From the NCBI GenBank assembly GCA_905250115.1, contig CAJNOI010000014.1, forward strand, positions 788,232-852,231: a stretch of 64,000 nucleotides of DNA, in the 5' to 3' direction. The stretch comes from Adineta steineri. Taxonomy: Eukaryota > Rotifera > Eurotatoria > Adinetida > Adinetidae. Under the pieces are notes generated by a model. That model saw only the letters and a program-made list of their open reading frames with translations, ran no database searches and was not told where the DNA came from. The position numbers were made by a program, and so were the translations under genes. This document shows positions 55,053 to 64,000 of the stretch, one piece after another. The first letter of the stretch is position 1. Every line of letters begins with the position of its first letter.

Positions 55053-57005
55053 TTAAATTTGATCGCTTTTGAGTAAATGAATTCGATCAAGATCCAAATT
55101 AATAGATTTTTCACTTTTAGCTGAGAACGAGCTAGATAATCGCAGTATAATATAAAGTACAGCGCTAAAAACAATTATTATATAACAGTTGATCCTAAAT
55201 ATATTCCACCATATCGAAGGATAATTAGATGGGCTAGATGTTGTTGTTGTCGGTGTCTCTGGTAATAATGAAGTGGTAGTAGAATTGATAATTATATTTA
55301 TAAGAACACATCTTTGTGAAAACGTATTATAACATATACCGTCGCAAAGCTGAATTTGATTTTCTGTATAATAGTCATACCAGGACGTAATATTGCATAT
55401 TGTATTATTATTAACACATATCTGGCTATATGGGAGACATTGTTGATTGCATGATCGAGAAAAACGATTACAAAGTGTGCCGTTGGAACATAATTCAACT
55501 ACGGGATCATAGCATCGATTTTCATATGGAAAAGTTCCGTAGCCATAGTGAAAATAATAAAAATTTACTGCACATAATTGTTGATTTAAATTACATATTG
55601 TTCCATTCAAACATTGTTGTATTAATGGATTATAACATTTACCAGAGCAATTATTATTATTAAAGCATTGAATAGTATCATTAACACATTGATGTAGTGA
55701 AAGATCATAACATGTACCATTACATGACTCAATTGTAGTCAATTTTGATCTGTAATTATAATACCAGCTTCTATTAGGTGAATGACATATTGTTTTATTT
55801 TTGACACACAGTTGGTCTTCTACAGTACATCTTTGATCACATACTTCAGATTTATCACAGAGTGTGTTATTGAAACATGCTTTATATGTAGGATTATAAC
55901 AACGTGAATATAAATAATACTGTGTATCCAAACCATAGGACTTTATATTGCACGCATATTCATCCAGATCACATAGAATTCCATTCAAACATTTGTGTAT
56001 TGATGAATTGTAGCATGTATTAGAACAATTGTTATTGTTAATGCATTGGATAGTATCATTAACACATTGATGTAGTGAAAGATCATAACACGTACCATTG
56101 CATGACTCTATTGTAATCAATCTTGGTCTGTAACTATCATACCAGTTTGTATTAGGTAAATGACATATTGTTTTATTATTGACACACAATTGACCTTTTT
56201 GAAGATATTGTTGACCACATAGTTGAGATCGTTCCCAGAGTGTGTCGTTGACACATACTTGATATGTAGGATTGTAACACCGATATGATTGTGGGTAATG
56301 CTGTGCGTTCGAGTCATCGTATTTCACATAACATAAATCATCATCTAGATTACACAAAGTCTCATTCAAACATTTGTATATTGATGAATTGTAGCATGTA
56401 TTAGAGCAGCTGTTATTATTAATGCATTGAATAGTATTATTAATGCATTGTTGAAGTGAAAGATCATAACATGTACCATTACATGACTCAATTGTGGTCA
56501 ACATTGACCTGTAATTATAATACCAGTTTGTATCAGGTGAATGACATATTGTTTTATTCTTGATACACAATTGGTATCCTACAACATATTTTTGATCGCA
56601 TACTTGAGATTGACTATTGAGTGTATTATTGAAACATGCTTGATATGTAGGATTGTAGCACTGATATAAAGGCGGATCATATACATACGAAGAGTCAATT
56701 TTGTATTTAATAATACATAACTGATCAGACGCCATACACAATGTGCCATTAAAACATTGATATATATTTGAATTATAACACTTATCTTCACAGATACTAA
56801 TACATTGAATCATTTCACCGAGTTTAGTGCAGCTTTGTGTAGTCGGATCGTAACAAGTGCTTTCGCCACATAATAATTGTGAATTGGGACATACTATCAC
56901 TGGTCGTGATGCGTCTGAATAGTTTCTCAGAGCATTCGATATACCAGAAACAGTAATAAGAATCCACAAGATCATACATTGTTGCTGACCATTGAATATA
57001 AACAT
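55053..57005 (-). CDS. Cys-rich repeat type I surface protein
   Basis: A single-exon 650-residue protein. The first ATG is at 57005; the frame is open four codons further upstream without an ATG. Residues 1-25 form a signal peptide (CMILWILITVSGISNA). The ectodomain is three units of about 145 residues plus a diverged fourth. Each unit repeats 'CYNPTYQ-x-C-x-N-x-T', 'Q-x-C-x-N-x-TICH', 'SCNGTCYDLSL-x-QC', 'IQC-x-NNNCS-x-xCYNSSI-x-KCLN' and 'LC-L', with dozens of cysteines and N-glycosylation sequons. A Ser/Thr/Pro stalk (about 585-600) leads to one membrane segment (CYIIIVFSAVLYIILRL) and a short cytoplasmic tail. The short Cys loops recall chitin-binding or EGF-like modules, but I cannot assign a family. 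The first and last units are the most diverged, as in an array growing from the middle. Confidence 0.75.
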   Translation of the reverse strand: MFIFNGQQQCMILWILITVSGISNALRNYSDASRPVIVCPNSQLLCGESTCYDPTTQSCTKLGEMIQCISICEDKCYNSNIYQCFNGTLCMASDQLCIIKYKIDSSYVYDPPLYQCYNPTYQACFNNTLNSQSQVCDQKYVVGYQLCIKNKTICHSPDTNWYYNYRSMLTTIESCNGTCYDLSLQQCINNTIQCINNNSCSNTCYNSSIYKCLNETLCNLDDDLCYVKYDDSNAQHYPQSYRCYNPTYQVCVNDTLWERSQLCGQQYLQKGQLCVNNKTICHLPNTNWYDSYRPRLITIESCNGTCYDLSLHQCVNDTIQCINNNNCSNTCYNSSIHKCLNGILCDLDEYACNIKSYGLDTQYYLYSRCYNPTYKACFNNTLCDKSEVCDQRCTVEDQLCVKNKTICHSPNRSWYYNYRSKLTTIESCNGTCYDLSLHQCVNDTIQCFNNNNCSGKCYNPLIQQCLNGTICNLNQQLCAVNFYYFHYGYGTFPYENRCYDPVVELCSNGTLCNRFSRSCNQQCLPYSQICVNNNTICNITSWYDYYTENQIQLCDGICYNTFSQRCVLINIIINSTTTSLLPETPTTTTSSPSNYPSIWWNIFRINCYIIIVFSAVLYIILRLSSSFSAKSEKSINLDLDRIHLLKSDQI

Positions 57006-57823
57006 GATTTTTAGCAACTGTTTTTGTAACTATGATAAATATTGATTACTTGTAGCTGTGTTTTGTTGTCGAGCTAAAAAAAACAAATCAGTTTAAAACT
57101 CGATTCTCTCATAATCTTACGTACGACTTGATTAATCTATGAAAACTCTCTCTCAAGTTATCAGTTACTTTTACATTTCATAGAGATTTTTATTATAAAA
57201 CAATGATTTTGATGTATTCAGAAATATCATGTCTTACCTATACGCTGTTAGCTGTAAAATGTCTATCGATCATTTTTCATACCTATTTTCATTCAATACG
57301 CACATGTCTCACGTAATTACTTATTGAGTCAAACCTCCGAGTTTTCTTTCGTTCTTTTACTTCCTAATAATATCCATTGAAAAGGTATGTTGCCGATAAA
57401 AATATTTTTTATTAGGTAAAATAAATGAAAACAAATATAATATGCAATAGTGTGATGTCAGGCTCGAGTAAAAAACAAGTCACATTACGAATATTTCTTT
57501 GTCGGCGTAAATAGATGATATTAGGTAATAAAAGACCATGATGATTTCAATTGCTGTTTTCATCAGTAAGGTTGATTAACTTAAATCTTGAAAAAACGTT
57601 GTCAATATATGAAAAAGGATAACTAATGATTCGTCTAATAATAGTCGCTAAGGAGGAATTGACCTAAAGGAAAGAAATTGCATGTGCGTTGACTGACGAA
57701 TCCGACGAATAAAAATAATATTATAGGCAGAAAGAATAATAACGCTTTGTATTATTGTTTATAGGAAAGGATTTAAGAATGAATGTTATATAATAATTCA
57801 GTAGATTTATATTAAATCAAAAT
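57006..57823. other. Intergenic between divergent genes
   Basis: Should contain the promoters of the Cys-rich surface gene (minus) and the F-box-like gene (plus). I saw no coding segment or repeat. Confidence 0.5.
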
Positions 57824-59390
57824 ATGACAATAACAATATTCGAAGATCTTTCAATCGAACTGTGCCATGAAATATTTACTTATTTTCAATTACATGAAGT
57901 ATTCAATAGTTTTTCCAATCTTAATTCTCAATTTGCTGCTATTATTAATAACATGCCACTTATACCTGTTTATTTGGGTTCAAATATAACGAATATAAGT
58001 TTAACTGAATTCTATCATATACATTTATCACAATCAAATGTATGTCATCGTCTTATTTCATTATGTGTATCAGATGAATTCTTTTCTGATAATGGATTAT
58101 GGTTATCGAAACATGTATCTACTTTTATCAATCTTCGTCATTTATCTTTAATTGATATAGAACGTCCTATATTTGAGTCGATACTTAATAAGTGTTTATT
58201 GAATACATCTCTCATCATGTTTTCAATACGATTTACAACTCAGTGTCGTGCTGCTTATACATATGTAGGTGTGCCTGAAGGTGCATATTATGAACGAATC
58301 TTTCATTTATTTCCTTTTTTACGTATATGTCATCTACAATTCTGGCGATATATATACAGTACTTTAGACAAACAAATAATTCTGCCACTCAATCAAGTTT
58401 TTATAACGGTTAAAACAAGTCTTTTCAATTTACAATCATTTGTGATTCGAGAATGTTCACCAGTCTTTTTCTTACATTTATTTGAACATCTTCCACAATT
58501 GCAAGATCTTAGCTTTGGTCTGTCTGCTCTTTGGTTACCTAACAAACGTCCATTGAAAAATCATATAAACAAGTAAGTTTCTTTTCTTACATTTAGAATA
58601 ATAAATCGTAGCTGAAAGTCAAGAATTTCTCACTAACTTTTATTTCATTAGACTAGAAATTGCTTCAAAGATTTTGTTGAGACTCTCGATACTTTTCGAT
58701 AGGATTTCATCTGACAATCTTAAAACATGACTAAAAATTGAGAATTCAATGTAATCAATTCATATGATACATTAATTAATTAGTTCTATGATATTTTATA
58801 TAGATTTGAAGATTGATGAATGCAATTAGAAATAGAAAATAAAACAAATCTTTTCTTTCTTTTTCTAAATCAATTTCAGTCGAGTTTCTAATATTAACAA
58901 ACATCTAGTTCCAAATCTACGACGTCTTAAAATAACATTGAACAATGATATTCGTGATGGAGAATCAATTGATCAATTATTTGATCATGATGTTTTGTTT
59001 TCGTTGACGAATTTCACATTAGTGGGGATTGTAACTGGATCCAAAGTTGTTGGTAATTTACTTTCTATGCTTTCTGATCAATGTTCATATACATTAATGG
59101 TTAATTGGCGTGTAAGAACGATGATATCATATTCGGAGACAAGTATCATTTTATTAGATACTTTTCGACAATTACAAAGTCGAATACCAATCGAATTAAA
59201 ATTATCTTTATACCAGCAATGTTATACTATTGCAGTTTTAACGATACCACAAGCAAAAAAAACTTTGTATGATAATGAATATTTAGGTGAAAACGTTGTA
59301 TGGGCGTATGTAGACTTTCTTTTTTTTCCTTTTATGATAAATATTGTTTTTCTGAATCTAGACAAAGTCGATGTTGATCAAATGTACTGA
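57824..59390 (+). CDS. F-box-like protein, two exons
   Basis: Exons 57824-58572 and 58880-59390 join in phase (AA|T gives Asn) into 419 residues. Residues 5-42 (IFEDLSIELCHEIFTYFQLHEVFNSFSNLNSQFAAII) are an F-box: L-x-x-E-L-x-x-E-I-F-x-Y-(L/F) ... V-F-x-x-F-x-x-L-N-x-x-(F/L). Leucine-rich strands follow ('FINLRHLSLIDI', 'FPFLRICHLQFW', 'LFNLQSFVIREC', 'LPQLQDLSFGL' and, after the intron, 'VPNLRRLKITLN'). The second half has 'CYTLMVNWRVRTMISYSET'. Likely Skp1-binding substrate adaptor. It is shorter than the minus-strand relative at 29.4 kb and carries an intron that the relative lacks, so the two are distant paralogues. Confidence 0.75.
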
Positions 59391-59922
59391 TGATCTTGAG
59401 CAATCGTTCGATATATATTAATAAGATTTACATAAGCTGTACAAATATTGAAATGAACGACGAATATTTCTCTTTACGCGACTTTTTTTCAGGATTATAA
59501 TTGTTTGTACATTAAAAAATAACTTTGTGATCTTATAAAAGTTGGAAATTCTAATTAATGATAGTTGTTTTTCTCCTCATTGAAATATTTCCTTGTGCAC
59601 AAATGCGTATATGAGCACGTTTTATATGACTAGATTTATGTTAATTCCCTGTTCTATTTGATTCTTTTCTCTTACACGTCTCTACTATCAATAATGATAA
59701 GAAATAAATTGGAATATTATATACAAAAGGGAAGCATTAGTCGACTGATGTATAGATATATAACAGTATTTGATGACAAACTATCTCCGATTTCTTTTCA
59801 TTCTCAATAACAGATAATAATATCAAGTTAAAAGATATTGATATTCTATATATCGTTAAGAATATTCTATCAGTATTAGTTCTATATCAGCTATTGATTC
59901 ATTGACTAAGAATCGACGATCG
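59391..59922. other. Intergenic, nothing seen
   Basis: AT-rich gap between two plus-strand genes; promoter of the small secreted gene expected here. Confidence 0.5.
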
Positions 59923-60350
59923 ATGAAAACCATGAAAATTCATTTGATTTATATTATATTTTTTATGTTTTCTATAAACATATTTGGTAAGATCATATTA
60001 ATAAAATTTATCTAAAAATACGAATCATTAGTTCTGTATAAAAGATAAAACATTTAAGTTTTTTTCTCTTTATTTAAGACTCAAAATTAGTTACGGGTGA
60101 AGAAACAGTACAACGTGATCAATATGAATATCGTGTTATTACACGACAACTCTATGGTTATGAAAAAACGACAAAAAAAAGTCCACCATCAATAAGTGCA
60201 GCTGAATTAAATAAATATGGTCGAGAAGGATGGGAATTATGTGGAATTATTAATGGAAATTATGTAGCAGGCCATTATTCATTACCAGTCCCAGATCCCC
60301 AACTCGTATTTAAACGATTAAAATCAAAAGCTCGAATTCAATCTAATTAA
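59923..60350 (+). CDS. Small secreted DUF4177-like protein
   Basis: Two exons, 59923-59986 and 60079-60350, with a GTAAGA donor and TATTTAAG acceptor, join in phase (G|AC gives Asp22) into 111 residues. Residues 1-21 are a signal peptide (MKTMKIHLIYIIFFMFSINIF). The mature part has 'YEYRVITRQL', then 'SAAELNKYGREGWELCGIING', then 'LVFKRLKSK'. The order YEY-(K/R)-V, ELN-x-x-G-x-EGWEL-x-G, and a closing FKR strand is the DUF4177 pattern, a small domain found mostly in bacteria. Its function is unknown. Because the second exon has no ATG and the first is only 21 codons, it is easily missed by ORF scans. Bacterial origin with later gain of a signal peptide and intron is an inference. Confidence 0.75.
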
Positions 60351-61190
60351 AAATATATAAATTTTAACTCACTTTTTTCATTATATCTTGCATGCATATT
60401 TTATTTACCTTTCTTCTAATCATATAAAATAGATTTTATAATGCTTTTATTGAATTATTTTACTATTAATATCGTTTGATTTTAATAAAACATTATATAT
60501 AAGAGTATATTATGTTTATCTCATATTCATCTATTAACAAATTCTATCTTTACAATTTTATGCTTTAAAACGTTAGTATTCTTTCTCATGTTTTTTTTCA
60601 AAAGAATTAAAATGATAAATCTATCAATATTATATTCTTTAACAGCTAGATTTAATTATTTCGTCAGATACATTCAATTTTCAATAGAATGCACATCATA
60701 TTAATACTAAACAAACTTTGTCAAACACTTAATGTATAGTTTTTGAATTATTTTGTAATTCATTTGCGTAATAAACTCTTTGTGCTATTGTTTCCAACTT
60801 ATATATTTGCTTTTATCAAAATAAACTCACTTTCTGAAACAAGTTTTGTTCTGCTGCATTGCAGTTTTTGTATGCTTGTGACAAACTCGCTTATCTGTGT
60901 TGATAAGAGCGAACACAAGAGAAACAAGAGTTAGCTCTTGCAAGGATAGATGAATACAAAGAACAGAGATAAACAACATACACATAGAGAATTTATTTTC
61001 ATCTAACATAGTCATTTTTCATTGCCTTAATTATCTTTTTCAAAACATCTTATTGCACTCCGCTTCGTTTTCTAAGGTAAGTTAACATCATTCGATGAGG
61101 ATTTAATCTTCACATTAGGCAATATCATTAATTATATTGGAGGCAAATACACCAATCGACCCCTCCCCCTTTTTTTATGATCTAATTCGA
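60351..61190. other. Intergenic, nothing seen
   Basis: AT-rich region before the foldback element. The frames at 60743-60934 and 60827-61015 overlap on opposite strands and are not protein-like. Confidence 0.5.
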
Positions 61191-61198
61191 CTAATTAG

Positions 61199-61823
61199 CA
61201 GTGGTGGGTCTATGATTTTGGAAACGTTATATCTCAATTTCAGAGCATCGGACCCATATAAAACTTATGGAGGATGATATCGGACCCAAATGGAAGATTT
61301 TTATGAAAAAACAATTTCCTTTGAAGTTTTCGAAAAAAATTTCAGTTTTAAAATCGCCGTCTCCCCCTCCAATTTTTTGTGTCTATCGGTAATTTATTTT
61401 TAAGAGTTTCATCGTAATCTACATCGAATTTCATCGACAGATCTCAAATTTCATTTAAAAATATGCATTCGGTCGCGAGTTATACGTTTTCAATTTTTTT
61501 AAGATGTCCCAAAAAACGGAACAAAGTTTCAAAATGCCATAACTCGCGACCGAATGCATATTTTTAAATGAAATTTGAGATCTGTCGATGAAATTCGATG
61601 TAGATTACGATGAAACTCTTAAAAATAAATTACCGATAGACACAAAAAATTGGAGGGGGAGACGGCGATTTTAAAACTGAAATTTTTTTCGAAAACTTCA
61701 AAGGAAATTGTTTTTTCATAAAAATCTTCCATTTGGGTCCGATATCATCCTCCATAAGTTTTATATGGGTCCGATGCTCTGAAATTGAGATATAACGTTT
61801 CCAAAATCATAGACCCACCACTG
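61199..61823. mobile_element. Foldback hAT-type element with perfect long arms
   Basis: A 625-base non-coding palindrome starts CAGTGGTGGGTC and ends GACCCACCACTG. The left arm (61199-61483) and right arm (61539-61823) are 285 bases each and appear perfectly complementary by eye, with a 55-base loop. The same 8 bases, CTAATTAG, flank both ends (61191-61198 and 61824-61831), extending the palindrome to 293 bases per arm. The CAGTG termini and an 8-base duplication of the form nTnnnnAn indicate hAT-type mobilisation. Perfect arms imply recent formation or arm-to-arm repair. Confidence 0.85.
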
Positions 61824-62001
61824 CTAATTAGCTACTAGGAAGTTCAATAAAATAATTCGCATGAGCACAAGACCAATAGTTTACGATATATATGAAAATT
61901 TAAACTTAAGTTCAACACTGCATCAAAGACTTATTTTTTGAAATAAAATATAATGAAAGTATAAAAAAGGGCATAGACGTGGGTTTGAGCTAAGAAAAGA
62001 G

Positions 62002-62103
62002 ACACCCGCCCTCAAGCCATCGTCCACACTTTTACCCTCGTCCACACTTAGACCCTCAACCACACTCACACCTTCACCCACGCTTATACCCACACCCACA
62101 TCA
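62002..62103. repeat. C-rich minisatellite of CCACAC/ACCCTC units
   Basis: About 100 bases of irregular units such as TCCACACTTTTACCCTCG and ACCACACTCACACC, the CA-strand of the telomere-like family. With the GT-strand piece at 61976-61990 it forms an expanded member of the hairpin group. It lies about 150 bases upstream of the coiled-coil gene ATG. Confidence 0.6.
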
Positions 62104-62248
62104 AATAAGGTGGATGTAGATGAACTCATATATTTGATTGAGATATACGCTCGCTCCCGCACCTACACACATGCTCGCAATGTAAATACGTATCTTTTCT
62201 TCTTTAGATAATAACTGGTTTTCATCACTTCAATATTCATTAATTGAT

Positions 62249-63475
62249 ATGGCATCAAAAACAAGGTCCTCGGAAGCATTAGGTGAGCAACAAGTTGACA
62301 ATTCTTTTAATTGTACGATTTACCTTGATTATTTTGTTCATCCGCGTATACTTCTTTGTCCCTATATATATCGACTGTGTCGATAGCAAGAGGAAACAAA
62401 CTGATTTCCATACTAGAAATCACAAGAAATCATAAGAAATCACGAAAATGAAATTAGAAATCAAGAAATAAGGAAATCTTGATGGCGTGTGTGGGTGTGG
62501 GTGTCACAAACACAATATGCACATGCCCGCCCCACACCCACCCTTTTAATACGTACAGTTGGAGATGAATCAGGATAACGAAAGCAATATATTTAGTTTT
62601 TTTTTCTGACATACTAACATATTATGAATCACATAAATTCTGCTAGTTCTCATTTGTCCATATAATTTGTTTTTTCTTACTTTTGTTTCCAGATGATTGC
62701 TCGGTTTCTAAAAAACACAAAAATGATACCGCCGCTTCGATTGATGACGCTGTAATCGTCGTAGTTAATGATGTAAGTATTGAATCAGAATTATCAGAAT
62801 ACCATAAGACTAAGCTATACTGTATAATTAGTTAACCGGACTATTTGCGAAGGCACTAAAATGTTCGAACGACAAAGTAGACGAGAAGAATAAATTAATG
62901 GCTGCCTGTGAGAACCGCAATATAGAGCAGATTGGACACCAATTCGAAACGTTACGGAAAATGCTTAATCAATGTAAAAAAAACATGGAAACTCAGATCC
63001 TTGTGATCGAACAGAAGAGCAAACCGTCAATAGAAAAATACTCAGAAACAATCGAGAGCAAACAACAGTCACTTTCAAGTGAATCTGAAAAATTCAAGCA
63101 ACTAGTTGCTAACAATAATTATGTCGAGTTATTACAAGATAAGGACAGACTAACAATCCTCTTACAACAATTTCCAACAGAACTGTCCACAATCAAGCCA
63201 CCATTAAAAATCGAGTATTGCATTGACGAACTCGACCAATTAGAAAGCAAACTCCAGATTCTTCTCGGCTCAGTATGTATAACAGGTAAATGTTTTATAG
63301 AAGTTCCTTCGCTAAAAAGATAGAGAATTTTATCTTATTTTTATTTTTATACATCATTGTTATATCGACAAAACTTGATAATGTATTTGACGTTTCATTA
63401 TTAAATCAACCGTCAATCGATCGCGATTTGACATTAGAGGAGTTTTTTAAAACTCTCAAAAAATTATTAAATTGA
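62249..63475 (+). CDS. Coiled-coil protein, likely TRIM-like without RING
   Basis: Exons 62249-62282, 62693-62772 and 62832-63285 join in consistent phases. The product begins MASKTRSSEALDDCSVSKKHK, continues through 'SIDDAVIVVVND' and 'LTGLFAKALKCSNDKVDEKNKLMAAC', then a long heptad-rich coil (NIEQIGHQFETLRKMLNQCKKNMETQI to ELDQLESKLQILLGS). The 3' end is uncertain. Reading through the GTAAAT donor at 63286 reaches TAG at 63321; splicing to a later acceptor would add an open tail ending at 63475 (LEEFFKTLKKLLN). About 190-250 residues. The coil resembles the middle of TRIM-NHL proteins, so the NHL part may have been lost or may lie beyond the window. The first intron contains a telomere-like hairpin. 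Confidence 0.6.
62484..62546. repeat. Telomere-like GT/CA hairpin in an intron
   Basis: GGCGTGTGTGGGTGTGGGTG pairs with GCCCGCCCCACACCCACCC across about 20 bases, inside intron 1 of the coiled-coil gene. It is the cleanest tandem GTGTGG match in the window. Confidence 0.65.
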
Positions 63476-64000
63476 ATCACAAATATATTCTATTCTTTCT
63501 ATCAAATTGTTGCATAATTTACGACTTAGAATTTTCCTTAACGAAGGCATCATTAAAATGATTATTTATTATACTTCTTTATCAATTGAAAATACGTTAC
63601 GTCATTCGATATGTTCGAATTTATTGTAATATAATTAAGAAATCTTGCTAGTCTGCAGTCGACCGTTTAAATACTAAAAAAATGAATTTGATAACAGAAT
63701 ATTCGAGAATAGATAAATAAATAAAAATAGACTCGAATTGTCCATCTTCATACAGCACCAACATCAATAGATAAACTATATCATGGAATGCTTATATTAT
63801 ACTAAAGGTCATTCAGAAAAAATCTATGCACTGCGCAGACTTTTCAAAAGCGTACCATTTACTTTGAGGTGAACTATGAAAATTCAAATCTGTTAGTGAC
63901 AAAATAAGCGTTCTCTAACATATAAACAACTTGGTGAATAGAATATTTCATGACTTGATTCTGTACATTTAGCTTTTTCCAACCATATCTCACAAAGTAA
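63476..64000. other. Right edge, possible transposon terminus
   Basis: Non-coding. From about 63807 the text (AGGTCATTCAGAAAAAATCT, then GCACTGCGCAG) resembles the terminal region of a mariner-like element, but the window ends before any transposase can be seen. Confidence 0.25.

Noticed and set aside
61923-62162. Minus-strand frame rich in Val/Gly/Ser/Asp
   Set aside because: It is a translation of the CCACAC/ACCCTC minisatellite.
63286-63300. GTAAATGTTTTATAG as a 15-base intron
   Set aside because: Too short for spliceosomal removal, and removing it leaves the same stop codon.
1-64000. tRNA, rRNA or CRISPR loci
   Set aside because: I scanned by eye for tRNA box A/B words, rRNA-like conserved GC stretches and regularly spaced repeats, and found nothing. 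Small structured RNAs could still be missed without a covariance search.

Overview
The window looks like nuclear DNA of a small invertebrate, most probably a bdelloid rotifer (inference). The sequence is very AT-rich. Genes are compact and have short GT-AG introns, many of about 45-80 bases. The gene content includes NHL-repeat proteins, F-box-like leucine-rich proteins and Cys-rich surface proteins, and there are interstitial GTGTGGGTG tracts that resemble the TGTGGG telomere repeat reported for bdelloids. There are two assembly gaps (10 N at 14003-14012, 100 N at 51421-51520). I saw no rRNA, tRNA, CRISPR array or prokaryotic signals.

Layout, left half: a secreted three-repeat C1q/TNF-like protein (-, 0.4-1.8 kb); trimethyllysine dioxygenase TMLHE of carnitine synthesis (-, 4.2-5.5 kb); a four-exon astacin metalloprotease (+, 7.4-8.4 kb); a CmcI-type methyltransferase-like gene (-, 9.6-10.3 kb); an EF-hand-bracketed Gly/Ala-rich structural protein (+, 13.2-14.9 kb); a B-box-like plus NHL protein (+, 17.6-19.6 kb) with a hAT-type MITE in its intron; a GT15-like glycosyltransferase (+, 22.1-23.2 kb); a YVTN-type beta-propeller protein (+, 24.0-25.9 kb); a DGAT2-family acyltransferase (+, 27.4-28.6 kb); an F-box-like protein (-, 29.4-31.0 kb).

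Right half: a STELLO/DUF288 glycosyltransferase-like protein with a second C-terminal domain (+, 34.2-36.6 kb); a tandem alpha-crystallin small heat-shock protein with a heat-shock element and TATA box upstream (+, 38.4-39.4 kb); two nearly identical tandem membrane-protein genes (-, 41.7-45.3 kb) with signs of gene conversion; a decayed Ty3/gypsy-like retroelement with a 5' LTR (46.2-47.9 kb); a Cys-rich terminal exon (-, 50.7-51.1 kb); two NHL genes, one cut by the gap (51.5-53.2 kb); a Cys-rich single-pass surface protein (-, 55.1-57.0 kb); a two-exon F-box-like gene (+, 57.8-59.4 kb); a small secreted DUF4177-like protein (+, 59.9-60.4 kb); a foldback hAT-type element with perfect 285-bp arms (61.2-61.8 kb); and a coiled-coil gene (+, 62.2-63.5 kb).

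The genes form no operon-like or pathway unit. They read as an ordinary metazoan arm with several candidates for horizontal acquisition (CmcI-like, GT15-like, YVTN-like, DUF4177-like) and active non-coding mobile DNA. The most unusual structures are the foldback element with an 8-bp target duplication, a dispersed family of telomere-like GT/CA hairpins that often lie just beyond gene ends, the patchwork identity of the tandem duplicates, and the double alpha-crystallin protein.
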